A program made the translations under genes and the position numbers. Of a stretch of 16,082 bases of DNA, positions 6,220-13,181 are shown piece by piece. Position 1 is the stretch's first letter, and every line of letters begins with the position of its first letter. The DNA comes from CAMEON01 sp045531965 (lineage in GTDB: Bacteria > Bacillota > Clostridia > Oscillospirales > CAG-272): positions 1-16,082 of the forward strand of contig JAZSFA010000018.1 of assembly GCA_045531965.1 (NCBI GenBank), read 5' to 3'. Below the pieces are notes generated by a model that worked only from the letters and a program-made list of their open reading frames with translations, ran no database searches and was not told the origin of the DNA.

Positions 6220-7134
6220 TCACGCCTGACCGATGATCTCGGAAAGGCTACTAATGCGGTACTTCTCCATGACGCGGGGCAGATCGTTGATAATATCGCG
6301 GCAAGCGAAGGGGTTGACCAGATTGGCCGCGCCTACCTCAACGGCAGTTGCGCCCGCCAGCATGAGTTCGATCACGTCCTCGGCAGAAGACACGCCGCCC
6401 ATGCCCACCACGGGGATGGAGACGGCGTGGGCCACCTGGTAGACCATCCGCACCGCCACGGGGAAGATGGCAGGACCCGAGAAGCCGCCCATCTTGTTGG
6501 CGATGACGGGCTTGCGGGTGTTCAGATTGATGCGCATACCCAAAAGGGTGTTGATGAGGCTGATGCCGTCAGCCCCCGCCTCCTCGCAGGCCTTGGCGAT
6601 GGAGACGATATCGGTGACGTTGGGAGAAAGCTTGATAATGACGGGCTTCTTGGTCACGGCCTTGACCGCGCGGGTCACAGCCGCCGCGGCCTCAGGCTGG
6701 GTGCCGAAGCTCATGCCGCCGCCATGGACGTTGGGGCAGGAGACGTTGACCTCCAGCCAGCCCACCTGATCCTCCTTGTCGAGTAGCTCGCAGGTGTAGG
6801 CATAATCCTCGATGGCGAATCCGCTGACGTTGGCCATGACGGGCTTATGGAAGCATTGTGCCAGTTTAGGCAGCTCCTCGGAGATGACCTTTTCCACACC
6901 CGGATTCTGAAGACCCACGGCGTTGATCATACCCGCGTAGCACTCGGCGATGCGGGGAGTGGGGTTGCCGAAGCGGGGATCCTTGGTAGTACCCTTGAAG
7001 GAGAAGGTACCCAGGCAGTTGATATCGTACAGCTCGGCGAACTCGTAACCGAAGCCGAAGGTGCCGCTGGCGGGGATGATGGGGTTGTCCATCTCGATGC
7101 CGCAGAGGGTCACTTTGGTGTTTACGCTTCCCAT
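6220..7134 (-). CDS. pyrD: Dihydroorotate dehydrogenase, class 1B catalytic subunit
   Basis: Oxidises dihydroorotate to orotate on FMN, passing electrons through PyrK to NAD+. The protein has 304 residues. FKGTT with Lys48 contacts FMN. NVSCPNVHGGG holds Cys133, the class 1 catalytic base (class 2 uses Ser). IIKLSPN (166-172), GMGGVSS (244-250) and a C-terminal phosphate-binding segment follow. Class 1B is supported by the adjoining pyrK rather than by this sequence alone. ATG 7134 lies inside the end of pyrK: the genes overlap by 13 nt, fitting a 1:1 complex. The esterase gene follows after 9 nt. Confidence 0.97.
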   Translation of the reverse strand: MGSVNTKVTLCGIEMDNPIIPASGTFGFGYEFAELYDINCLGTFSFKGTTKDPRFGNPTPRIAECYAGMINAVGLQNPGVEKVISEELPKLAQCFHKPVMANVSGFAIEDYAYTCELLDKEDQVGWLEVNVSCPNVHGGGMSFGTQPEAAAAVTRAVKAVTKKPVIIKLSPNVTDIVSIAKACEEAGADGISLINTLLGMRINLNTRKPVIANKMGGFSGPAIFPVAVRMVYQVAHAVSIPVVGMGGVSSAEDVIELMLAGATAVEVGAANLVNPFACRDIINDLPRVMEKYRISSLSEIIGQA

Positions 7135-7868
7135 ATGATGTCCTCCTTTGTCAGCACGGGGCCTTCCTTACAGATACGCTTGTTGCCCGTGACGGTCTTG
7201 CAGGAGCAGCCCATGCAGGCGCCAAATCCGCAGCCCATGCGCTCCTCAAAGCTGAACTGACCGTCGGTGACGGTGGCCTTATAAACGGCCTTCAGCATGG
7301 GCTCGGGGCCGCAGGTGTAGAAATGGGTATAGCTCTCGGGGAGGGCGTTCGTGACGAAGCCCTTGACGCCATAGGAGCCGTCCACGGTGGTGACGGTCAC
7401 GACGCAGCCCAGAGACTTAAAGTCCTCCTCGCAGAAGACCTCGTCCTTGGTGTTGAAGCCGAGGATGACGCTGACTTCCTTCCCCGCCTCGCGGAGCTGA
7501 CGCGCCAGCATATAGAGGGGGGGCACACCCACGCCGCCGCCGATGAGCAGGGGGCGGTCGCCGGCCTTGGACAGATCGTAGCCGTTGCCCAGACCCGTCA
7601 GCACGTCGAGGGTCTGACCTTCGGTCATCTTAGCCATCTGCGCGGTACCCTTGCCGACTACCTTGTAGATAAGAGTCAGTTCATTTCCTGCGCCATTGGC
7701 GCGGCACTCATTGACCGAAATAGGTCTGCGGAGGAAGAGTCCGTCCAAAAGAATGTTGACAAACTGTCCCGGGCAGGTGATGGCTGAGGTATCGCCCACA
7801 AGCACCATCTTGTAGACGGTGGCAGTCAGGGCGACGTTGCTTTTTATCTCAAAAATTCCTTGTTTCAT
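7122..7868 (-). CDS. pyrK: Dihydroorotate dehydrogenase electron transfer subunit
   Basis: The FAD and 2Fe-2S subunit that carries electrons from PyrD FMN to NAD+. The protein has 248 residues. The FAD-binding barrel has RRPISVNE (48-55). The NAD domain has LLIGGGVGVPPL (107-118) and CGPEPM (186-191). The cluster cysteines are 213, 218, 221 and 233 (C-x4-C-x2-C-x11-C), the expected PyrK pattern; Cys223 is extra. ATG 7868 follows GGGAG by 10 nt. The open frame runs 21 codons further upstream, but that stretch is the repeat element at 7897-7956 and has no good start. It overlaps pyrD by 13 nt. Confidence 0.96.
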   Translation of the reverse strand: MKQGIFEIKSNVALTATVYKMVLVGDTSAITCPGQFVNILLDGLFLRRPISVNECRANGAGNELTLIYKVVGKGTAQMAKMTEGQTLDVLTGLGNGYDLSKAGDRPLLIGGGVGVPPLYMLARQLREAGKEVSVILGFNTKDEVFCEEDFKSLGCVVTVTTVDGSYGVKGFVTNALPESYTHFYTCGPEPMLKAVYKATVTDGQFSFEERMGCGFGACMGCSCKTVTGNKRICKEGPVLTKEDIIWEA

Positions 7869-7896
7869 ATATCTGTGTCTCCCATAATTCCCTTGT

Positions 7897-7956
7897 TGAA
7901 AGTTCTTGGAGGTCAAGGAACCTTCTTTCAAGAAGGTTCCTTGCCGCCGGAGGCCG
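7897..7956 (-). repeat. Palindromic intergenic element, copy 4 (carB-pyrK gap)
   Basis: CAAGGAACCTTCTT (7914-7927) and AAGAAGGTTCCTTG (7930-7943) pair over a TC loop, with the family tail GTTCTTGGAGGT on the plus-strand left side. Bases 7899-7943 are the exact 45-nt reverse complement of 11189-11233 on the other side of carB. A small CGGCCTCCGGCGG segment links it to the carB stop. Confidence 0.9.
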
Positions 7957-7961
7957 TTCTT

Positions 7962-10900
7962 TTACGAATCAATGGTAGAAATGGTCAATGTCGTCTCTTC
8001 AAGGACATCCAGCAGAACTCGTACGGTGTCCAGAGAGGTCATAAGTGTCACGTTGTTCTCGGTGGCGTAGCGGCGGATAAGTGCGCCGTCGCTGGCGGAG
8101 CCGATGGAATCCACGTCGCGGGTATTGATCACGTAGGCAATATGCCCCTGGGCGAGCGCCTCACGGATTTCGTCGCTGTCCTCGTCCAGTTTGGCCACCA
8201 CATGGGTGCGGATGCCGTTTTCCTTGAGGTACTTGGCGGTACCCGAAGTTGCCTCAATGTTGAAGCCCAGGTTGTAGAAACGGCGGATGAGGGGCAGAGC
8301 CTCGGGCTTGTCCTTGTCAGCGATGGTGGCAAAGACGGTACCGTAATTCTGGAGCTTCATGCCCGATGCCTGCTGTGCCTTGTAGAGGGCGCGGTAGAGC
8401 TTATCGTCGTAGCCAATGGCCTCGCCCGTAGACTTCATCTCGGGGGAAAGGTAAGCATCCAGACCGCGCAGCTTGTTGAAGGAGAACACGGGAACCTTGA
8501 CGTACCAACGCTTCTTCTCCTCGGGATAGATGTCGAAAATACCCAGCTCCTTGAGGGTCTTGCCGAGGATGACCTCAGTGGCGATGTCGGCGAGACTGTA
8601 GCCCGTTGCCTTGGACAGGAAGGGGACGGTACGGGAGGAGCGGGGGTTGACCTCGATGATATAAACGTCCTCATGCTCGTCCACGATGAACTGGATGTTG
8701 TAAAGACCCACGATGCCAATGCCCAAGCCCAGAGCCTTGGCGTACTGGAGAATGATACCCTTCACCTTATTGGAGATGGAGAAGGGGGGATAGACCGAAA
8801 TGGAGTCACCGCTGTGAACGCCCGTGCGCTCTACCAGCTCCATGATACCGGGTACGAAGACGTTTCTGCCGTCACAGATAGCATCGACCTCCACCTCCTT
8901 ACCGCTGATATACTTATCGACCAGCACAGGCTTGTCCTCGTCGATCTCAACGGCGGTCTTGAGGTAATGGCGAAGCTGCTCTTCGTTGCCCACGATCTGC
9001 ATGGCGCGACCGCCCAGCACGAAGGAGGGACGCACCAACACGGGGTAGCCGATCTCACGGGCGGCGGCAAGACCGTCCTCCAGCTTGGTCACAGCCTTAC
9101 CCTTGGCACGGGGAATATTCAGCTCGTTCAGAAGATTTTCAAAGGCGTTTCTGTCCTCGGCACGGTCGATGGCCTGGCAATCGGTGCCGATGATCTTCAC
9201 ACCTCTGTCGTACAGAGGCTGTGCCAGATTGATGGCGGTCTGACCGCCCAGGGAAGCGATGACGCCCTCGGGTTTCTCGAACTCGATGATGTTCATGACG
9301 TCTTCGGGAGTCAGAGGCTCGAAGTAGAGCTTGTCGGCGGTGGTGTAGTCGGTGGACACCGTCTCGGGGTTGTTGTTGATGATGATGGCCTCGTAGCCCG
9401 AGTTCTTGATGGTGGTGACGGCGTGGACGGTGGAGTAGTCGAACTCAACGCCCTGACCGATACGGATGGGACCTGCGCCCAGCACCACGATCTTCTTTTT
9501 ATCTGTCAGCACCGAGGCGTTCTCGCCCGTGTAAGAGGAATAGAAATAGGGGATATACGCGCCCGTGTGGCAGGTATCCACCATGCGGAACACGGGGAAC
9601 AGGTTATGCTCCTTGCGGAAATTGTAAACGTCCAGCTCGGCGCACTTCCACATTCTCGCCACGTATTTGTCGGAAAAGCCCATCTTCTTGGCGGCGGTCA
9701 GAATGTCAAGATCGTAGGGATGAGCCTTGAGGGTCTCCTCCATATCCACGATGCGCTTGATAGCCTCCAGGAAGTAGGGGGTGATCATGGTGATCTTATG
9801 AAGCTCCTCCACGGTCACGCCGCGGTAGACCAGCTCGGCGATGGCGAAGATGTTATCGTCACGGAACTCCCCAATATAGTCCAGAATGTCCTCGGTGGAC
9901 ATATTGTCGAACTTGTGGTGATAGACGTGGTTGACCCCCACCTCCAAGGAGCGCATACCCTTCAGGAGACATTCTTCCAGGGTGGAACCGATGCCCATGA
10001 CCTCACCCGTGGCCTTCATCTGGGTACCCAGTGTGTTGGAAGCAGCGGTGAACTTATCGAAGGGGAATCTGGGCAGCTTGGCAATGCAATAGTCAAGCTG
10101 GGGTTCGAATGCGGCGTTGGTATTAGCGATCTTGATCTCCTCCAGGGTCATACCCACGGCGATCTTGGCGGTCACGCGGGCGATGGGATAACCCGACGCC
10201 TTGGAAGCCAGCGCCGAGGAGCGGGACACGCGGGGATTGACCTCGATGAGGTAGTATTCGCTGGTGTGGGGATTCAGCGCGAACTGGACGTTACAGCCAC
10301 CCTCGATCTTCAACTCGCGGATGATCTTGATGGCGGAGTCGTTGAGCATTTTTTGATCATGCTCGGACAGGGTCATGATGGGAGCCACCACGATGGAGTC
10401 ACCGGTGTGGACACCCACGGGATCAACGTTCTCCATGCCGCAGATGGTGATGGCGTGGTCGGAGGAGTCGCGCATGACCTCGAATTCGATCTCCTTGTAG
10501 CCCTTGACGGACTTCTCAATGAGCACCTGGTGGACAGGAGAGAGCTTGAAGGCATTCGTGCCGATCTCGATCAGCTCGGCCTCGTTATAGGCAAAGCCGC
10601 CGCCCGTGCCGCCCAAGGTGAAAGCAGGACGAAGCACCACGGGATAGCCGATGCGCTCGGCTGCCGCCTTAGCCTCCTCCAGATTATAGGTAATCTCGGA
10701 GGGAATGACAGGCTCACCGATGGACTGGCACAGCTCCTTGAACAGTTCTCTGTCCTCTGCGCGCTCGATGGACTCGCTGGAGGTACCCAAAAGCTCGGTG
10801 TGGCACTCCTTGAGAACGCCCTTCTTCTCCAACTGCATGGCCAGGTTCAGACCCGTCTGTCCGCCGATACCGGGAACGATGGCGTCGGGACGCTCGTAGC

Positions 10901-11135
10901 GAAGGATCTTCGCCACGTATTCCAAGGTCAGGGGCTCCATGTAGACCTTGTCGGCGATGGTGGTGTCGGTCATGATGGTGGCGGGGTTGGAATTGACCAG
11001 TACGACTTCATAGCCCTCTTCCTTGAGTGCGAGGCACGCCTGGGTGCCCGCATAGTCAAACTCGGCGGCCTGACCGATGACGATGGGACCCGAGCCGATG
11101 ATCAGAATTTTTTTGAGGTCTGTTCTTTTTGCCAT
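7962..11135 (-). CDS. carB: Carbamoyl-phosphate synthase large subunit
   Basis: Makes carbamoyl phosphate from ammonia, bicarbonate and two ATP; the ammonia normally comes from the CarA glutaminase. The protein has 1057 residues against about 1073 in E. coli. Two homologous ATP-grasp halves are visible: the first begins near KKILIIGSGPIVIGQAAEFD, the second near KKIVVLGAGPIRIGQGVEFD. The linker between them is the oligomerisation region, and an MGS-type regulatory domain occupies about 943-1057 (IEATSGTAKYL, SIGSASDGALIRR). I chose ATG 11135 because GGAGG lies 8 nt upstream; the frame extends 45 codons further only through the repeat at 11181-11236. No carA lies beside it. It is flanked by an exact inverted repeat pair. 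Confidence 0.97.
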   Translation of the reverse strand: MAKRTDLKKILIIGSGPIVIGQAAEFDYAGTQACLALKEEGYEVVLVNSNPATIMTDTTIADKVYMEPLTLEYVAKILRYERPDAIVPGIGGQTGLNLAMQLEKKGVLKECHTELLGTSSESIERAEDRELFKELCQSIGEPVIPSEITYNLEEAKAAAERIGYPVVLRPAFTLGGTGGGFAYNEAELIEIGTNAFKLSPVHQVLIEKSVKGYKEIEFEVMRDSSDHAITICGMENVDPVGVHTGDSIVVAPIMTLSEHDQKMLNDSAIKIIRELKIEGGCNVQFALNPHTSEYYLIEVNPRVSRSSALASKASGYPIARVTAKIAVGMTLEEIKIANTNAAFEPQLDYCIAKLPRFPFDKFTAASNTLGTQMKATGEVMGIGSTLEECLLKGMRSLEVGVNHVYHHKFDNMSTEDILDYIGEFRDDNIFAIAELVYRGVTVEELHKITMITPYFLEAIKRIVDMEETLKAHPYDLDILTAAKKMGFSDKYVARMWKCAELDVYNFRKEHNLFPVFRMVDTCHTGAYIPYFYSSYTGENASVLTDKKKIVVLGAGPIRIGQGVEFDYSTVHAVTTIKNSGYEAIIINNNPETVSTDYTTADKLYFEPLTPEDVMNIIEFEKPEGVIASLGGQTAINLAQPLYDRGVKIIGTDCQAIDRAEDRNAFENLLNELNIPRAKGKAVTKLEDGLAAAREIGYPVLVRPSFVLGGRAMQIVGNEEQLRHYLKTAVEIDEDKPVLVDKYISGKEVEVDAICDGRNVFVPGIMELVERTGVHSGDSISVYPPFSISNKVKGIILQYAKALGLGIGIVGLYNIQFIVDEHEDVYIIEVNPRSSRTVPFLSKATGYSLADIATEVILGKTLKELGIFDIYPEEKKRWYVKVPVFSFNKLRGLDAYLSPEMKSTGEAIGYDDKLYRALYKAQQASGMKLQNYGTVFATIADKDKPEALPLIRRFYNLGFNIEATSGTAKYLKENGIRTHVVAKLDEDSDEIREALAQGHIAYVINTRDVDSIGSASDGALIRRYATENNVTLMTSLDTVRVLLDVLEETTLTISTIDS

Positions 11136-11180
11136 TGTTTTTTCCTCCGAATGTATATATAGAAATTTATTACGTATTTG

Positions 11181-11236
11181 GGAGTACGCAAGGAACCTTC
11201 TTGAAAGAAGGTTCCTTGACCTCCAAGAACTTTTAA
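11181..11236 (+). repeat. Palindromic intergenic element, copy 5 (pyrC-carB gap)
   Basis: GGAGTACG leads into CAAGGAACCTTCTT (11189-11202), loop GA, AAGAAGGTTCCTTG (11205-11218), then ACCTCCAAGAACTTTTAA. Bases 11189-11233 are an exact inverted copy of 7899-7943. The leading GGAGTACG recurs before copy 6, which suggests the mobile or copied unit is longer than the palindrome. It fills much of the 115-nt gap where carA might be expected. Confidence 0.9.
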
Positions 11237-11250
11237 TAAAAGTGGATTGA

Positions 11251-12498
11251 TTACAATTCTTTCCAAACAACCTTGCCGCCTGCCACGGTCATCTTATTGC
11301 GACCGTACAGGGTATGACCCGTAAAGGGGGTCGCCTTGCCCATGCTGACGAACTCACTCGGGTCAACAGTAAAGCTTTCGCTCAGATCCCACACAGAAAA
11401 GTCGTTGCCCATGGGGATGCCAAATCGTTTGCGGGGGTTAATAACCAACACGTCACAGAGCTGCTCCAAGGTCATGATGCCCGGCTTGACAAGGTAGGTA
11501 TACATGACGGGCAGAGCCGTTTCAAGACCCACGATACCGAAGGCGGACTTTTCCAGTCCCCTGCCCTTCTCCTCTGCGGAGTGGGGGGCGTGGTCGGTGG
11601 CGATCATGTCGATGGTGCCGTCGAGGAGACCTTCCAAAAGGGCTTCTCGGTCGGACTTGTCACGCAAGGGGGGATTCATTTTGAAGCGGCCGTCCTCCCG
11701 CAGGTCACGGTCATCCATGACGAGGTAGTGGGGAGCGGTCTCGCAGGTGATGTCCACGCCCTCGGCTTTGGCCTTGCGGATCAGCGCCACGCTTTCCTTG
11801 GTGGAGATATGGCAGACGTGATAAGGACAACCCGTTTCTTTGGAGAGTTTGATATCTCTCTCGATCTGTTCATATTCGCTCTCGGAGCAGATGCCTCTGT
11901 GTCCGTGGGCTTTGGCATATTGACCGTCATGGATATAGCCGCCGTGAAGCAGATCGTTGACCTCACAATGGGCGACGATCATCTTGCCAAGCGCCTTGGC
12001 GGTCTCCATGGCGGAGCGCATCATGGATTCGCTTTGCACGCCGCGGCCGTCATCCGAAAAGGCGATGCATTTTCCCGCCATGCCTTGCAGATCGGAAAGC
12101 TGCTCCCCCTTCTGTCCCACGGTAATGGCGCCGTAGGGGTAGACGCTGATGACGGCACCCGCGTCGATAAGATCCTGCTGTGCCTTCAGATGCTCGGGGG
12201 TGTCGGGAACGGGATTGAGGTTGGGCATGGTGCATACGGCGGTATAGCCGCCCCGCGCGCCTGCCAGCGAGCCCGTCTTCATGGTCTCTTTATAAGAAAA
12301 GCCCGGTTCGCGGAAGTGCACATGCACGTCGCAAAAACCGGGAAAAAACACATGAGCGGGGGTGTCAAAGGCAGAGAAGCCCGCACCCATTCCGTCAACA
12401 CAAGCAGCACCGTCAAAAATGGAGAAACGAACACCGAAGGCCTGCCCCGCACGGGACAGAAGCGTGGTATTCGCGTTCTTCATAACCATATCTTTCAT
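11251..12498 (-). CDS. pyrC: Dihydroorotase, class I
   Basis: Closes carbamoyl-aspartate to dihydroorotate. The protein has 415 residues, the size of Gram-positive class I enzymes. The metal site is clear: DVHVHFREPG with His59 and His61, SDDGRG with Asp149/Asp150, AHCEVN with His177, CHIST with His230 and IATDHAPH with Asp302. An Asp takes the place of the carboxylated lysine of class II enzymes (family knowledge). Substrate-contact segments such as TMPNLNP and NPPLR are present. ATG 12498 has AAGGAG 5 nt upstream. It is the first gene of the operon, about 105 nt after the predicted transcription start. It lies divergent from blaI, with a 316-nt shared region. Confidence 0.97.
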   Translation of the reverse strand: MKDMVMKNANTTLLSRAGQAFGVRFSIFDGAACVDGMGAGFSAFDTPAHVFFPGFCDVHVHFREPGFSYKETMKTGSLAGARGGYTAVCTMPNLNPVPDTPEHLKAQQDLIDAGAVISVYPYGAITVGQKGEQLSDLQGMAGKCIAFSDDGRGVQSESMMRSAMETAKALGKMIVAHCEVNDLLHGGYIHDGQYAKAHGHRGICSESEYEQIERDIKLSKETGCPYHVCHISTKESVALIRKAKAEGVDITCETAPHYLVMDDRDLREDGRFKMNPPLRDKSDREALLEGLLDGTIDMIATDHAPHSAEEKGRGLEKSAFGIVGLETALPVMYTYLVKPGIMTLEQLCDVLVINPRKRFGIPMGNDFSVWDLSESFTVDPSEFVSMGKATPFTGHTLYGRNKMTVAGGKVVWKEL

Positions 12499-12507
12499 GG
12501 TGACTCC

Positions 12508-12582
12508 TTATGAAAAAGGCCTGCCGACAAGGGGGTCACAAGGACGAGTTTGCACCACCCCAAGTGTTCCGTTGATCGCCAT
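12508..12582 (-). CDS. Possible 24-codon leader ORF before pyrC
   Basis: An ATG at 12582, with GAGTAGG close before it, opens 24 codons (MAINGTLGVVQTRP… ending …LVGRPFS) and stops at TAA (12508-12510). The TAA overlaps the AAGGAG of pyrC. It fills nearly the whole leader between the predicted start of transcription (about 12602) and pyrC. Its translation could affect access to the pyrC ribosome binding site. A frame of this length can arise by chance and I know no homologue, so this is tentative. Confidence 0.35.
   Translation of the reverse strand: MAINGTLGVVQTRPCDPLVGRPFS
12531..12561 (-). promoter_or_regulatory. Possible alternative hairpins in the pyrC leader
   Basis: On the minus strand GGGGT (12557-12561) can pair with ACCCC (12532-12536). 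The same GACCCCCTT segment can instead pair imperfectly with AAGGAGTC at the pyrC ribosome binding site (about 12503-12510). The two pairings exclude each other, as in a translation switch. The stems are short and partly mismatched. No PyrR-binding consensus and no T-tract terminator were seen in this leader. Confidence 0.25.
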
Positions 12583-12608
12583 AAGCCTACTCAATTTTGA
12601 TTTTATAT

Positions 12609-12637
12609 AGTATACCATACACGGCGAAAAAAGTCAA
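12609..12637 (-). promoter_or_regulatory. Promoter of the pyr operon
   Basis: On the minus strand TTGACT (12632-12637) and TATACT (12609-12614) are spaced by exactly 17 bp, close to the sigma-A consensus. Transcription would start near 12602 and reach pyrC after about 105 nt. No other equally good promoter was seen within the operon. The spacer GGTGTATGG-type sequence shows no obvious operator. Confidence 0.8.
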
Positions 12638-12736
12638 TCGACAAAGCGTATAATATTTGAAAAGTTTTTTGTGGTTTTTGTGTAAAGTGATACATGAGGG
12701 GAATTGTGTGCATTTTGTAAACAATGAAAAAACCTC

Positions 12737-12765
12737 TTGACAAGTCGGTCTATTCGTGATAGACT
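12737..12765 (+). promoter_or_regulatory. Promoter of the blaI-blaR1 pair
   Basis: TTGACA (12737-12742), 17 bp, then TAGACT (12760-12765). The -10 box is also the right half of operator 1, so a bound repressor would block polymerase directly. The start of transcription would be near 12772, giving a leader of about 43 nt that contains operator 2. Confidence 0.8.
12747..12765 (+). promoter_or_regulatory. BlaI-type operator 1
   Basis: GGTCTATTCGTGATAGACT is an inverted repeat (GGTCTAT / ATAGACt, 6 of 7 bases) around a 5-nt centre. It covers the promoter spacer and the -10 box. With operator 2 it makes a pair 33 bp apart centre to centre, about three helical turns. Paired dyads in front of the repressor gene match the layout of known bla and mec operators, although the sequence differs from TACTACATATGTAGTA-like sites. 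Confidence 0.75.
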
Positions 12766-12779
12766 ATCATCAGATCGTA

Positions 12780-12798
12780 GGTCTATTGAGGATAGACC
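12780..12798 (+). promoter_or_regulatory. BlaI-type operator 2
   Basis: GGTCTATTGAGGATAGACC is a perfect 7-bp inverted repeat around TGAGG, lying just before the AAGGAGG of blaI and after the predicted transcription start. It shares both half-sites with operator 1. Binding here would reinforce repression as a roadblock. Confidence 0.78.
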
Positions 12799-12814
12799 AA
12801 GAAGGAGGCCACCC

Positions 12815-13177
12815 ATGGAAGAACTCAAATTAGGCGTTGTTGAGATGCAGTTTGCCGAGATCATCTGGGAGAGAGCGCCCCTGTCCTCGGGGACATTGGT
12901 CAAGCTCTCTGCCGAGCGGCTGAACTGGAAAAAATCCACCACCTATACGGTACTGAAAAAGCTGTGCGAGCGGGGCTTTTTTGAAAATGCCGAGGGACAG
13001 GTCAAGGTACTCGTCACCCGTGAGGAGTATGAGGCGCGGCAGACCCGACAGTTCGTCGCCGAGACCTTTGACGGCTCCCTTCCCGCGTTCCTCGCGGCCT
13101 TTACCAAGCAAAAAGCCTTGTCCGCCGAAGAGATCGCCGAGATCCGCCGCATGATCGACGGTATGGAGGGAGGCTGA
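12815..13177 (+). CDS. blaI: BlaI/MecI/CopY-family repressor
   Basis: A 120-residue winged-helix repressor. The N-terminal DNA-binding part (about 1-72) includes MQFAEIIWERAPLSSGTLV and the recognition helix area KKSTTYTVLKKLCERGFF, hallmarks of the family. The C-terminal helices (about 75-120) dimerise. LAAFTKQKALSAEE aligns by eye with the region in which staphylococcal BlaI is cut (Asn-Phe), here Ala-Phe. ATG 12815 follows AAGGAGG by 6 nt; an upstream TTG would lie in the -35 box and is rejected. It very probably represses itself and the peptidase 4 nt downstream through the two 19-bp operators. No beta-lactamase gene is near, so the symbol reflects family, not a resistance role. Confidence 0.93.
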   Translation: MEELKLGVVEMQFAEIIWERAPLSSGTLVKLSAERLNWKKSTTYTVLKKLCERGFFENAEGQVKVLVTREEYEARQTRQFVAETFDGSLPAFLAAFTKQKALSAEEIAEIRRMIDGMEGG

Positions 13178-13181
13178 CGTC

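Noticed and set aside
7860..11162. A 1100-codon open frame on the plus strand opposite carB, and other long plus-strand frames such as 64-1596 and 5332-6786
   Set aside because: They are antisense shadows of strongly conserved genes in GC-rich codon use. They have no ribosome binding sites and low-complexity His/Asp/Gly/Val-rich translations.
7899..11233. carB as the cargo of a classical transposon
   Set aside because: The flanking inverted repeats belong to a family found throughout the window, and no transposase or clear target duplication is visible. It is kept only as a finding about the exact inverted pair.
11136..11270. Upstream extension of carB (45 codons) to an ATG at 11270
   Set aside because: The extra codons run through the palindromic repeat and overlap the end of pyrC. 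ATG 11135 has a good GGAGG and gives the usual N-terminus.
12499..12608. PyrR-dependent attenuator before pyrC
   Set aside because: No convincing PyrR-binding loop consensus and no GC stem with a T tract were found in the leader.
12638..12736. A TATAAT at 12649-12654 on the plus strand as an extra promoter
   Set aside because: No acceptable -35 box lies at the right distance, and the blaI promoter at 12737 is far better.
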